NCBI GenBank assembly: GCA_002689985.1
Contig: NZDC01000007.1
Coordinates: 1-17,993, forward strand
Source: Candidatus Pacearchaeota archaeon
GTDB lineage: Archaea; Nanobdellota; Nanobdellia; Pacearchaeales; GW2011-AR1
Reading direction: 5' to 3'
Length of the DNA stretch: 17,993 nucleotides
Of the stretch, positions 7,184 through 12,651 are shown in pieces. How positions within the stretch are numbered: the first letter of the stretch is position 1; every line of letters begins with the position of its first letter. Both the position numbers and the translations under genes were made by a program. The notes below the pieces were generated by a model, which saw only the letters and a list, made by a program, of their open reading frames with translations, made no database searches and was not told where the DNA came from.

Positions 7184-7232
7184 TTTAAGATTATATTTCT
7201 TTTGAGGACTCATTTTTAATATATAGAAAATT

Positions 7233-7484
7233 TTATTTATTATTCTCTAAATAAGAGTCTCCATTAGGATTATAAACCAAAGTTAGATTATTCTGTTTTA
7301 AGAAATCAGTGCCCAATATTGTTATCCCTGCTCCATCAGATTCTTTTGAAAGATGAACCGGGTCTAGATTTATTGATATAGATTTCTCTTCAGAATCTTT
7401 CATAAATAATTTTAACCCTTTATTATATTTAGTTAGTTCAACAGATCTTCCAGAGATCCCTATTATTCTTTTGGTAGTAGTCAT
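7233..7484 (-). CDS. C-terminal part of a split retropepsin-like protease
   Basis: An 83-residue frame that looks like the second half of a clan AA (retropepsin-like) aspartic protease. KRIIGISGRSVEL (6-18) matches the flap strand region. ITILGTDFLKQNNLTLVYN (54-72) matches the conserved ILGxDFL psi-loop and closing strands. The catalytic Asp-Thr-Gly is missing here and lies in the preceding frame (7481-7648). Its ATG overlaps that frame's TGA stop as ATGA, so it could be made by stop-restart coupling or as part of a fusion by a -1 shift. On its own it could not be an active protease. Confidence 0.6.
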   Translation of the reverse strand: MTTTKRIIGISGRSVELTKYNKGLKLFMKDSEEKSISINLDPVHLSKESDGAGITILGTDFLKQNNLTLVYNPNGDSYLENNK

Positions 7485-7648
7485 TTCGGGATTTGTAGTA
7501 ACATAGCATCTTTAAAACTTAGAATGGTTTCCTCACATCCAGTATCAATAACAACTAATAAAGAAGCATATTTTCTATTACTCAAAACTGAAATAAAAAT
7601 ATTAGGTATTATCCTCTTTTTATAATCAACCCTTATAGGAATTTTCAT
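7481..7648 (-). CDS. N-terminal part of a split retropepsin-like protease (DTG motif)
   Basis: A 55-residue frame beginning MKIPIRVDYKKRIIPNIF and carrying VVIDTGCEETILS, the aspartic-protease active-site motif (D35-T36-G37) followed by the usual loop. It stops at TGA (7483-7481) after LLQIPK, precisely where retropepsins continue into the flap. The continuation is in the -1 frame, starting at the ATG at 7484. The two frames joined (7233-7648) would give about 138 residues, a normal single-domain retropepsin that works as a homodimer. It starts 2 bp after the DUF5678 stop. Options: recent frameshift, recoding, or two coupled half-proteins. Confidence 0.6.
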   Translation of the reverse strand: MKIPIRVDYKKRIIPNIFISVLSNRKYASLLVVIDTGCEETILSFKDAMLLQIPK

Positions 7649-7650
7649 TT

Positions 7651-7887
7651 TCACAATACTAGTGTAGAACCAGCAATAGGAATAAATTCAACTAAGACTT
7701 TAGAATGGTCTATCTTTTTTTCATCTATATTTTGAAATACGGCTTCTGGAGTCTCTCCTACAGCTACTAAATTTGCTCCACTTACAGCAACAAATTTATT
7801 TGGATATTTCATTTCAAAATCATTAAAATTATTATTAAAAAATTCTAAATTTTTCTCAGCTTCTTTCAGAACTGCTAAAGCTTCCAT
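7651..7887 (-). CDS. DUF5678-like small protein
   Basis: A 78-residue protein with an N-terminal helix (EALAVLKEAEKNLEFFNNNF) and a C-terminal alpha/beta part: YPNKFVAVSGANLVAVGETPEAVFQNI then VLVEFIPIAGSTLVL. The sequence order W/FVAV...G..VA.G.T...V...I...VLVEFIP is that of the DUF5678 family, small proteins of unknown function often found near clan AA proteases. Here it is the first gene of a unit with the split retropepsin 2 bp downstream. The start is set by a TATA element centred 25.5 bp upstream (7909-7916) within a perfect inverted repeat. Family assignment is by pattern only. Confidence 0.65.
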   Translation of the reverse strand: MEALAVLKEAEKNLEFFNNNFNDFEMKYPNKFVAVSGANLVAVGETPEAVFQNIDEKKIDHSKVLVEFIPIAGSTLVL

Positions 7888-7897
7888 AACAAATTAT

Positions 7898-7919
7898 AGA
7901 TATTTCTCTTTAAATATCT
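7898..7919 (-). promoter_or_regulatory. TATA box inside a perfect 8-bp inverted repeat
   Basis: AGATATTT (7898-7905) and AAATATCT (7912-7919) are perfect inverted arms separated by six bases. The TATA element TTTAAATA (plus strand 7909-7916) lies within the repeat, 25.5 bp from the DUF5678 start. A dimeric protein bound here would occlude TBP, so autorepression of the protease operon is plausible. It is also AT-rich enough to arise by chance. Confidence 0.4.
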
Positions 7920-7941
7920 TGTTATTTTGAATATTTATTCA

Positions 7942-8022
7942 CTAGTTTTTTATTCTTTTTAGAGAGAGCTTTATCTTTTTTTCTAATTCGCCGAGAGAAT
8001 AGCAAGGATATTCTTCTTTCAT
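7942..8022 (-). CDS. Micro-ORF of 26 codons with a strong promoter
   Basis: ATG at 8022 opens a 26-residue frame beginning MKEEYPCYSLGELEKKIK and ending at TAG (7944-7942). TTTATAAA at 8044-8051 is centred exactly 25.5 bp upstream, the same geometry as the large genes here, which is the main reason to list it. Codons 15-16 read AAA AAG after an A, forming the heptamer A AAA AAG. A -1 shift there gives a 33-residue product continuing DKALSKKNKKLVNKYSK and ending at 7922. I do not recognise a family. Confidence 0.45.
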   Translation of the reverse strand: MKEEYPCYSLGELEKKIKLSLKRIKN

Positions 8023-8043
8023 TATACTTAATAGAAATTAAAA

Positions 8044-8051
8044 TTTATAAA
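8044..8051 (-). promoter_or_regulatory. TATA box of the micro-ORF
   Basis: Palindromic TTTATAAA centred at 8047.5, 25.5 bp before the ATG at 8022. It lies just downstream of the tRNA-Thr gene. Confidence 0.55.
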
Positions 8052-8077
8052 AGCCTATTTTTAAGACCAATTTCAAA

Positions 8078-8149
8078 AGCCTCGGGAGGGAATTGAACCC
8101 CCAATCTCCACCTTACCATGGTGATGCTATACCATTAAGCCACCGAAGC
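8078..8149 (-). tRNA. tRNA-Thr(GGT)
   Basis: A complete cloverleaf of 72 nt without introns. The acceptor arm GCTTCGG pairs with CCGAGGC (one G-T pair). The anticodon stem TCACC pairs with GGTGG around loop ATGGTAA, giving anticodon GGT for ACC/ACT codons. The T-arm has GGGGG, TTCAATT and CCCTC. The D-stem is weak (three good pairs). The discriminator base is T73, usual for archaeal tRNA-Thr. CCA is not encoded. A TATA element TATATAAA (plus strand 8172-8179) is 26.5 bp from the 5' end. Confidence 0.93.
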
Positions 8150-8182
8150 ATATAAAATACTTCGCAGTAGCTATATAAAAAA

Positions 8183-8473
8183 TTATTTACTTGCATACTT
8201 TAAAACATTAAATACTAACCAAATAATTAAAAATGCAACACTTACAAATCCTGTTACTAATGCAAGAATAAAAAATAAATTACTTAATAATTCATTTGAA
8301 GAAACATTATATAAAACTAAAGATAAAACAAACAAAACTACAAATAAAGATAGATTTTTCATAACTAAATTAAATTTAGTCTTATTACTTGCTAATCTTT
8401 TTGGTTTACTAACTATTCTTTTAACCTTTCTAGATTTCTTCTTTGCCTTTCTTTTCACCTTCTTTTTAGCCAT
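8183..8473 (-). CDS. Small membrane protein with lysine-rich N-terminus
   Basis: A 96-residue protein. Residues 1-36 are strongly basic (MAKKKVKRKAKKKSRKVKR). They are followed by two predicted membrane helices, about 42-58 (LSLFVVLFVLSLVLYNV) and about 65-89 (NLFFILALVTGFVSVAFLII), joined by a short polar loop. By the positive-inside rule the basic tail is cytoplasmic and may contact nucleic acid or acidic lipid. No family recognised. The start is supported by a TATA element (8499-8506) 29.5 bp upstream, and a perfect dyad sits between them. Confidence 0.65.
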   Translation of the reverse strand: MAKKKVKRKAKKKSRKVKRIVSKPKRLASNKTKFNLVMKNLSLFVVLFVLSLVLYNVSSNELLSNLFFILALVTGFVSVAFLIIWLVFNVLKYASK

Positions 8474-8475
8474 CT

Positions 8476-8493
8476 TATATTACAAGTAATATA
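8476..8493 (-). promoter_or_regulatory. Perfect inverted repeat between TATA box and start codon
   Basis: TATATTAC and GTAATATA, two perfect 8-bp arms with an AA spacer. It lies 3 bp before the ATG at 8473 and just after the TATA element at 8499-8506, covering the expected transcription start. This is a classical place for a repressor operator. A hairpin role in a short 5' leader is the alternative. Confidence 0.5.
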
Positions 8494-8533
8494 GAGTTTT
8501 TAAATATTACTTTGAATCTCAAAATTATCTTTA

Positions 8534-8836
8534 TTAAGTTATACTCTTATTATTTTTCCAATTCATCTTAATTGCATTGGATGTTATAGTTTTTAAATTC
8601 CCAAAAATAGAACCAAGCCAAGAAAAGTAAGTTTTAGTTGCATCAATTAATCCTGGTACTGTTTTATAATCAACATTTTGTCCTTTAAAGACAATAAACG
8701 TTCCAAGATATGCAAATAATATTAATCCTATTAAAAGTATAGCAAATAATTTATGTTTTAATCTTTTTATTTCTATTATTACCCATATTGCAATAACGAG
8801 TACTGAAATAACAAGCATTGCAACTCCGATTGCCAT
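8534..8836 (-). CDS. Small two-helix membrane protein
   Basis: A 100-residue protein with two hydrophobic helices, about 2-22 (AIGVAMLVISVLVIAIWVII) and about 31-51 (FAILLIGLILFAYLGTFIVF), separated by a basic loop (KRLKHK). The C-terminal half (about 52-100) is soluble and amphipathic, with a run containing TYFSWLGSIFGNLKTITSNA. No signal-peptidase site or known motif is seen. TATAAAAA at 8858-8865 is 25.5 bp upstream of the ATG. It is adjacent to another small membrane protein, but each has its own promoter. Function unknown. Confidence 0.65.
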   Translation of the reverse strand: MAIGVAMLVISVLVIAIWVIIEIKRLKHKLFAILLIGLILFAYLGTFIVFKGQNVDYKTVPGLIDATKTYFSWLGSIFGNLKTITSNAIKMNWKNNKSIT

Positions 8837-8924
8837 AATTAGAAAAAGAATAAGGAGTATAAAAATATTTCTAAGAGAAAATCAATAAACTTTTATATCT
8901 ATTTTACAAAAAAATATTAGTTAG

Positions 8925-8998
8925 AGCCCTGTAGTGTAGTTGGTCAAACATCACGTGCTCTGGACGCGTAGACCTCGGTTCGAATCCGAGCAGGGCTA
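8925..8998 (+). tRNA. tRNA-Gln(CTG)
   Basis: A 74-nt cloverleaf without introns. The acceptor AGCCCTG pairs with CAGGGCT and the discriminator is A73. The anticodon stem ACGTG pairs with CGCGT (one T-G pair) around CTCTGGA, giving anticodon CTG for CAG codons. The T-arm is CTCGG-TTCGAAT-CCGAG. The first pair is A1-T72, the determinant read by the archaeal amidotransferase GatDE, which suggests Gln-tRNA is made by transamidation. TTTATATC at 8892-8899 is a suitable TATA box. Confidence 0.93.
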
Positions 8999-9038
8999 TA
9001 TTCACAAAATTTAAATATACTAAATTCTTAAGTAATAT

Positions 9039-9290
9039 ATGAAAGATAAAGAAATCGGAAAGGTTTCTAGTTATTTTAGTCATGTAGGTGTTGCTGCAAT
9101 AAAACTTGCAGGCAAATTAAAAGTTGGAGATAAAGTCCATATAAAAGGGAGTACAACTGATTTTGAAGAAGATATAGGAAGTATTCAAATAGAAAAGGAA
9201 AGTGTAAAAGACGCAAAAAAAGGAGACCATATTGGAATAAAAGTTTCTGAAAAAGTAAGACCTAATGATAAAGTTTTCTTAGTTAAATAA
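9039..9290 (+). CDS. EF-Tu domain 2-like small protein
   Basis: An 83-residue beta-barrel protein resembling domain 2 of translation GTPases standing alone. It has IGKVSSYFSHVGVAAIKLAG, then LKVGDKVHIKG (27-37), a central strand with IGSIQIEKESVKDAKKGDHIGIKV, and a closing VRPNDKVFLV. The GDxVxIKG and KKGDxIGIKV segments match the domain-2 pattern of EF-Tu/IF2/SelB-like factors. There is no GTPase domain. Such single-domain proteins are known in archaea but lack a defined function; RNA or ribosome binding is a guess. The TATA element TTTAAATA (9010-9017) is 25.5 bp before the ATG. Confidence 0.75.
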   Translation: MKDKEIGKVSSYFSHVGVAAIKLAGKLKVGDKVHIKGSTTDFEEDIGSIQIEKESVKDAKKGDHIGIKVSEKVRPNDKVFLVK

Positions 9291-9321
9291 AACCAAAACG
9301 TAGTCCAGTAGCTAAGAAAAG

Positions 9322-9329
9322 TTTATATA
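9322..9329 (+). promoter_or_regulatory. TATA box of the first LAGLIDADG gene
   Basis: TTTATATA centred at 9325.5. It is 25.5 bp before the ATG at 9351 but only 16.5 bp before the ATG at 9342, so it selects 9351 as the start. Confidence 0.7.
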
Positions 9330-9350
9330 GTTCTAGTAATTATGATATTC

Positions 9351-10262
9351 ATGAGAATTAAGTTAAAAAAAGGAAAACAAAAAGCATTAATAAACTTAGC
9401 TAAAATAAATTTCACTTGGAAAGAATTATCAAAAAGGTTGAATATTTCTGAAGGATATTTGAGAAATGAATTAAGAAATGAGGAGAGAACTCTTGATAAT
9501 GATAAATATAAAATTATATGTCAAATTAATAATGTAAATTTTGATAAATATATAATAAATCAATTTGAGGATAACTGGGGAAGATCAAAAGGAGGGATAA
9601 AATCCTCAAAGAACATAAAAATCATTACAATCCCAAAAAAAGATGAAAAATTGGCAGAGGTAATAGGAATTATTCTGGGTGATGGACATGTTTCTGAATT
9701 TAAAATTGGAAAAAGAATTAGGTGTTATATGATAAGAGTTGCAGGCAATTCTGAAACTGATAAAGATTACCTAACAAGATATATTCCTTTTATCTTTTAT
9801 GATATATTTAATGAAAAAGGGAGTTTACATTTCTCAAAAACTTCTAAAGTAGGATACTTTACAATATATGGTAAAAAATTTGTAGATTATATAAAATCCA
9901 TCGGGATTAAATCAGGTAACAAAAAAAGAAATAATCAAGGAATTCCTCTTTGGATTAAAAATAATAAAAAATATATATCAAAATGTATTAAAGGATTAAT
10001 TGATACAGATGGATCAATCCATTATATATCAAAGAACAATAAGAATATAAGAATTAGCTACACAAGTTACATCCCCCAATTATTAAATGACGTAAGAAAA
10101 GGATTAATTAACTTGGGTTTTAATCCTTCTAAAATTATAACAGAAAAGCAGATATTTCTTTCAAGTAAAAAAGATATTGAAAAATATATAGGAGAAATAG
10201 GATTTGGTAACTCTAAAAACTTAAATAGATTCAATATTTTAAAAAAACGAATGCCCCTGTAG
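9351..10262 (+). CDS. LAGLIDADG homing endonuclease ending inside tRNA-Glu
   Basis: A 303-residue monomeric LAGLIDADG endonuclease with both motifs: VIGIILGDG (about 104-112) and IKGLIDTDG (about 213-221), each with its catalytic aspartate. A helix-turn-helix-like segment, WKELSKRLNISEGYLRNEL, lies near residues 23-41. These enzymes make a site-specific double-strand break that promotes copying of their own gene. Another in-frame ATG at 9342 exists, but promoter spacing favours 9351. The last codons ATG-CCC-CTG-TAG run into the tRNA-Glu gene: the stop codon is tRNA positions 8-10. The ORF is intact and therefore probably active. Its target is unknown; the adjoining tRNA gene or its intron site is an obvious candidate. 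Confidence 0.88.
   Translation: MRIKLKKGKQKALINLAKINFTWKELSKRLNISEGYLRNELRNEERTLDNDKYKIICQINNVNFDKYIINQFEDNWGRSKGGIKSSKNIKIITIPKKDEKLAEVIGIILGDGHVSEFKIGKRIRCYMIRVAGNSETDKDYLTRYIPFIFYDIFNEKGSLHFSKTSKVGYFTIYGKKFVDYIKSIGIKSGNKKRNNQGIPLWIKNNKKYISKCIKGLIDTDGSIHYISKNNKNIRISYTSYIPQLLNDVRKGLINLGFNPSKIITEKQIFLSSKKDIEKYIGEIGFGNSKNLNRFNILKKRMPL
10221..10228 (+). promoter_or_regulatory. Possible TATA box of tRNA-Glu inside the endonuclease gene
   Basis: TTAAATAG lies within the 3' end of the LAGLIDADG coding sequence, with its centre 28.5 bp before tRNA base 1. The tRNA-Gln TATA box is at 29.5 bp, so this spacing is reasonable. It would let the tRNA be made without transcribing the endonuclease gene. 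Confidence 0.4.
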
Positions 10263-10274
10263 TCTAGCGGCCAA

Positions 10275-10310
10275 ATCTCATTATGGAATAAAATCTATGT
10301 GGGAGGCTAT
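10275..10310 (+). other. D-loop intron of tRNA-Glu (36 nt)
   Basis: A canonical bulge-helix-bulge can be drawn. The central 4-bp helix is GGCC (10269-10272) with GGCT (10305-10308). The 3-nt bulges are AAA (10273-10275) and ATG (10309-10311), each cut after its second base. The intron helix is TCTC (10276-10279) with GGGA (10301-10304). Splicing joins ...GGCCAA to GGAT. The tRNA splicing endonuclease should remove it. Confidence 0.82.
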
Positions 10311-10326
10311 GGATTCCACCCTCTCA

Positions 10327-10411
10327 AAATTTAGAATAGAGAAAAGGTGATTGAATCTCGATGAGAGAGAATATCTATGCATCTTAATGCAACCCTCTCT
10401 TTTTTGGAGAA
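10327..10411 (+). other. Anticodon-loop intron of tRNA-Glu (85 nt, position 37/38)
   Basis: The intron lies at the canonical site after position 37. The central helix is CTCT (tRNA 32-35) with GGAG (10406-10409). The bulges are CA|A (10325-10327) and AA|C (10410-10412). The outer helix is the anticodon stem. The intron-side helix next to the bulge is weak (two A-T pairs), although longer internal pairing is possible between GAGAAAAGG and CCCTCTCTTTT. The exact junction could shift by one base without changing the anticodon. Confidence 0.78.
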
Positions 10412-10456
10412 CGGTGGTGACCCGGGTTCAAATCCCGGCGGGGGCGTTTAATTCAA

Positions 10457-11104
10457 ATGAAACAAATAGAAAAAATTATGAAAATTCTCTCAAAAGAATA
10501 TCCTTCAAATGAAAAAACTACATTAAATCGTATGAGAAAAAAACCAAATGCATTTAAAATTTTAATTTCTTGTTTATTGTCACTCAGAACACAGGATAAA
10601 AATACTGAAATAGCATCAAAAAAACTCTATGCTGTTGCAGATACACCAAAAAAAATTGCAAATCTTCAGGTAAAAAAATTAGAAAAACTAATATTTTCAT
10701 CAGGTCATTATAAAAAGAAAGCAAGAACACTAAAATATGTTTCATCTGTTTTAATTAAAAAATATAATAGTAAAGTTCCAAATGATAAAGAGGAATTATT
10801 ATCAATAAAAGGAATTGGTCCAAAAACAGCAAATATAGTTTTAGCTTTTGCTTTTGGACAATCAGTAATTCCTGTTGATGTTCATGTACATGTTATTGCA
10901 AATAGGTTAGGATGGGTAAAAGAAAAAACTCCAGAGAAAACAGAAAAAGCATTAGAAAAAGTACTTCCTAAAAAATACTGGAAAGAAATTAATGCAATAT
11001 TAGTTCTTTTTGGTCAAGAGATTTGTATCACTCTCTCACCAAAATGCTCTGTTTGCCCTATTAGAAAACATTGTCCACGTATAGGAATTACTCGTAGTAG
11101 ATAA
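10457..11104 (+). CDS. nth: Endonuclease III (DNA glycosylase/AP lyase)
   Basis: A 215-residue HhH-GPD base-excision-repair enzyme that removes oxidised pyrimidines and nicks the abasic site. The helix-hairpin-helix is LLSIKGIGPKTANIVLAFA (114-132). It contains catalytic Lys123; catalytic Asp141 is in VDVHVH. The C-terminal 4Fe-4S cluster is complete: C190-x6-C197-x2-C200-x5-C206. Length is typical. The gene starts 10 nt after the tRNA-Glu 3' end, with no TATA box at 25 bp and no Shine-Dalgarno, so it appears to depend on transcription through the tRNA and on tRNA 3' processing. Its stop directly abuts the stop of the convergent LAGLIDADG gene. Confidence 0.92.
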   Translation: MKQIEKIMKILSKEYPSNEKTTLNRMRKKPNAFKILISCLLSLRTQDKNTEIASKKLYAVADTPKKIANLQVKKLEKLIFSSGHYKKKARTLKYVSSVLIKKYNSKVPNDKEELLSIKGIGPKTANIVLAFAFGQSVIPVDVHVHVIANRLGWVKEKTPEKTEKALEKVLPKKYWKEINAILVLFGQEICITLSPKCSVCPIRKHCPRIGITRSR

Positions 11105-12133
11105 TTATAAAGCATATTTTTTCTTAAAATATTTACTATTTTGAACTTTGTCTATTAACAATTCGAAATTTTTTTTCTTTTTAGGAGAAGTGCATCCTAT
11201 TACCTTATAGAAATTACGATATTCTTTAAAACCACTTATATTAAAGTAGTATCTTAGTTTATCTTTTTTAATATATGTTCTAACTATGTGAGAATTTACA
11301 TCTAATTCCTTAAGAATATATTTAAAATCATTCAACATGTCTCTATTGTCTTGATGTAATCTTGCACAATAGTTATCTACCCTTATTGATCCCTCATCAT
11401 CAAAAAAGGCTCTAACAAATCCAATTTTAAACTCTTTATTAGATTTTTTTATTTGAGAAGTTATTATTTTATTTTTCCCCTCTGCAAACTTTCCACATAT
11501 TGTATAAAGGATATCACAACAAATCTTTGGATAAAATAAACCTACACTATGATTTTTTGGGACCTTGTTTAAATTATCTACTTTCATTAGCCATTGTGAT
11601 TTCTCATGGAATAATTTTTTCTTTTGTACCCATATTCTTGCTTTAATTCCAAATATTTCTTCCATATATTTGTTAAATTCTTTTAATAATTCAATATTAG
11701 AATTAGAATAAAAAACAGAATGAAATCTTTTTTCAATAGAGCCATCTCCTAAAATATGTCCAACTATTGATCCTAATTTCTTATCAATTTTTATAGGAAA
11801 GTTAGGTTTTATTTCTCCACTTCTAATTCCTGCTTTAATAGAAATTAAATTTATTTCCACCTCTTCCCAAGAATAACTTGATAATTTTACTATTTTTATA
11901 AGTTTATCCATAGGAACTGTCCTATAGCCTTTTATCCATCCATAGATAGTCATTGAGGATTTCTTATTTTTATTTACTGAACATCCTATTCTTTGAACAA
12001 ATTTTTTATCTCTATTAGGAGTATTTGATTTAGAAGCATCTTTTAATAATTTATTTAAGAATGTTAAGTTTAATTTAATATGGGTTGTTTTAAGAGAATA
12101 TGCTAAATATCTTAATCTAATCTCTTTTTTCAT
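11105..12133 (-). CDS. Second LAGLIDADG homing endonuclease
   Basis: A 342-residue monomeric LAGLIDADG protein, not a close copy of the first one. Motif 1 is IVGHILGDG (123-131, Asp130). Motif 2 is VRAFFDDEG (240-248), with Glu247 at the catalytic position, which is tolerated in the family. The N-terminal 115 residues are basic and include a helix-turn-helix-like stretch near 62-82 (TIYGWIKGYRTVPMDKLIK). It is free-standing, not in an intron or intein. The TATA element TTTATATA (plus strand 12155-12162) is exactly 25.5 bp upstream. Its stop is flush with the nth stop. The ORF is intact, suggesting recent activity or a retained host function such as regulation. Confidence 0.87.
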   Translation of the reverse strand: MKKEIRLRYLAYSLKTTHIKLNLTFLNKLLKDASKSNTPNRDKKFVQRIGCSVNKNKKSSMTIYGWIKGYRTVPMDKLIKIVKLSSYSWEEVEINLISIKAGIRSGEIKPNFPIKIDKKLGSIVGHILGDGSIEKRFHSVFYSNSNIELLKEFNKYMEEIFGIKARIWVQKKKLFHEKSQWLMKVDNLNKVPKNHSVGLFYPKICCDILYTICGKFAEGKNKIITSQIKKSNKEFKIGFVRAFFDDEGSIRVDNYCARLHQDNRDMLNDFKYILKELDVNSHIVRTYIKKDKLRYYFNISGFKEYRNFYKVIGCTSPKKKKNFELLIDKVQNSKYFKKKYAL

Positions 12134-12154
12134 GTTTATGCAAGTATTCTAATC

Positions 12155-12162
12155 TTTATATA
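12155..12162 (-). promoter_or_regulatory. TATA box of the second LAGLIDADG gene
   Basis: TATATAAA on the minus strand, centred at 12158.5, 25.5 bp before the ATG at 12133. Confidence 0.7.
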
Positions 12163-12244
12163 ATTTCATACTCATTGTTAAGGGATACCAATTTCTCCAT
12201 GCTATTAGAGTAAAAAGGAGTAAATCACAAGTTAACTTATTTTA

Positions 12245-12593
12245 TTAAACAGGCCCATATTTGTCTCTTAATTCTTGAAGCACTTTTGGCCTATTTTTTT
12301 CTAATCGTGTATAATGCTCTCTTTTAATTCTATTTCTCTCTTCAAGAGGAAGAGAACCAATATTTTTAACATCAAGGACCTCTAAATTTAATCCCTTATT
12401 ATTATCAAGATATTCTTTTACATCAGAGGAAATCATATATGCAGTATCCTCATGTCTAGGATTATAAAAACTATCAAATTCAATATGATTAGCATATAAA
12501 AAATTTATGAGGCTCTTTTTCAGACTCTTTATCTAAAGGTCTTACATGAACCTTCTTTCCAGGAATTTTTTCTTGGTCAGATTTATCATTCAT
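12245..12593 (-). pseudogene. Frameshifted small gene of unknown function
   Basis: Two frames appear to be one gene. The first starts at ATG 12593 (MNDKSDQEKIPGKKVHV) and runs 34 codons to a TAA at 12489. After a run of six T (plus-strand A, 12498-12503) the +1 frame continues as LYANHIEFDSFYNPRHEDTAY and runs on to MISSDVKEYLDNNKGLNL, ending in LRDKYGPV. With five T the protein would be about 115 residues. A TATA element (plus strand 12615-12622) lies 25.5 bp upstream of 12593, while the internal ATG at 12436 has none, so the long form is the ancestral gene. It is highly charged, with no recognised domain. A sequencing indel is possible. Confidence 0.65.
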
Positions 12594-12651
12594 ATATTCA
12601 CTTATAATTTATGCTTAATAAAAATTTCTATAGTAAACTTTAACAAAAACC

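Larger units (their letters stand above)
10253..10446 (+). tRNA. tRNA-Glu(CTC) with two introns
   Basis: Three exons (10253-10274, 10311-10326, 10412-10446) join to a normal 73-nt tRNA. The acceptor GCCCCTG pairs with CGGGGGC and G73 follows. The D-stem is GTCT/GGAT with loop AGCGGCCAA. The anticodon stem CCACC pairs with GGTGG around CTCTCAC, giving anticodon CTC for GAG codons. The T-arm is CCGGG-TTCAAAT-CCCGG. Without removing both introns no D-arm or anticodon arm can form. The 5' end overlaps the LAGLIDADG stop codon, and the endonuclease III gene begins 10 nt after base 73. Confidence 0.88.

Noticed and set aside
9342..9350. ATG at 9342 as start of the first LAGLIDADG gene
   Set aside because: It is only 16.5 bp from the TATA centre. 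The in-frame ATG at 9351 has the 25.5-bp spacing seen throughout the window.
10327..10411. Box C/D guide RNA inside the second tRNA intron
   Set aside because: There are only partial box C-like strings (GTGATTGA, GATGAGAG) and no CTGA box D.
10253..10446. Reading the tRNA as Ser(GGA) from the sequence ATTATGGA near 10280, with a single intron
   Set aside because: It leaves no D-stem 3' strand and a poor anticodon stem, and tRNA-Ser needs a long variable arm. The two-intron Glu(CTC) model pairs every stem.
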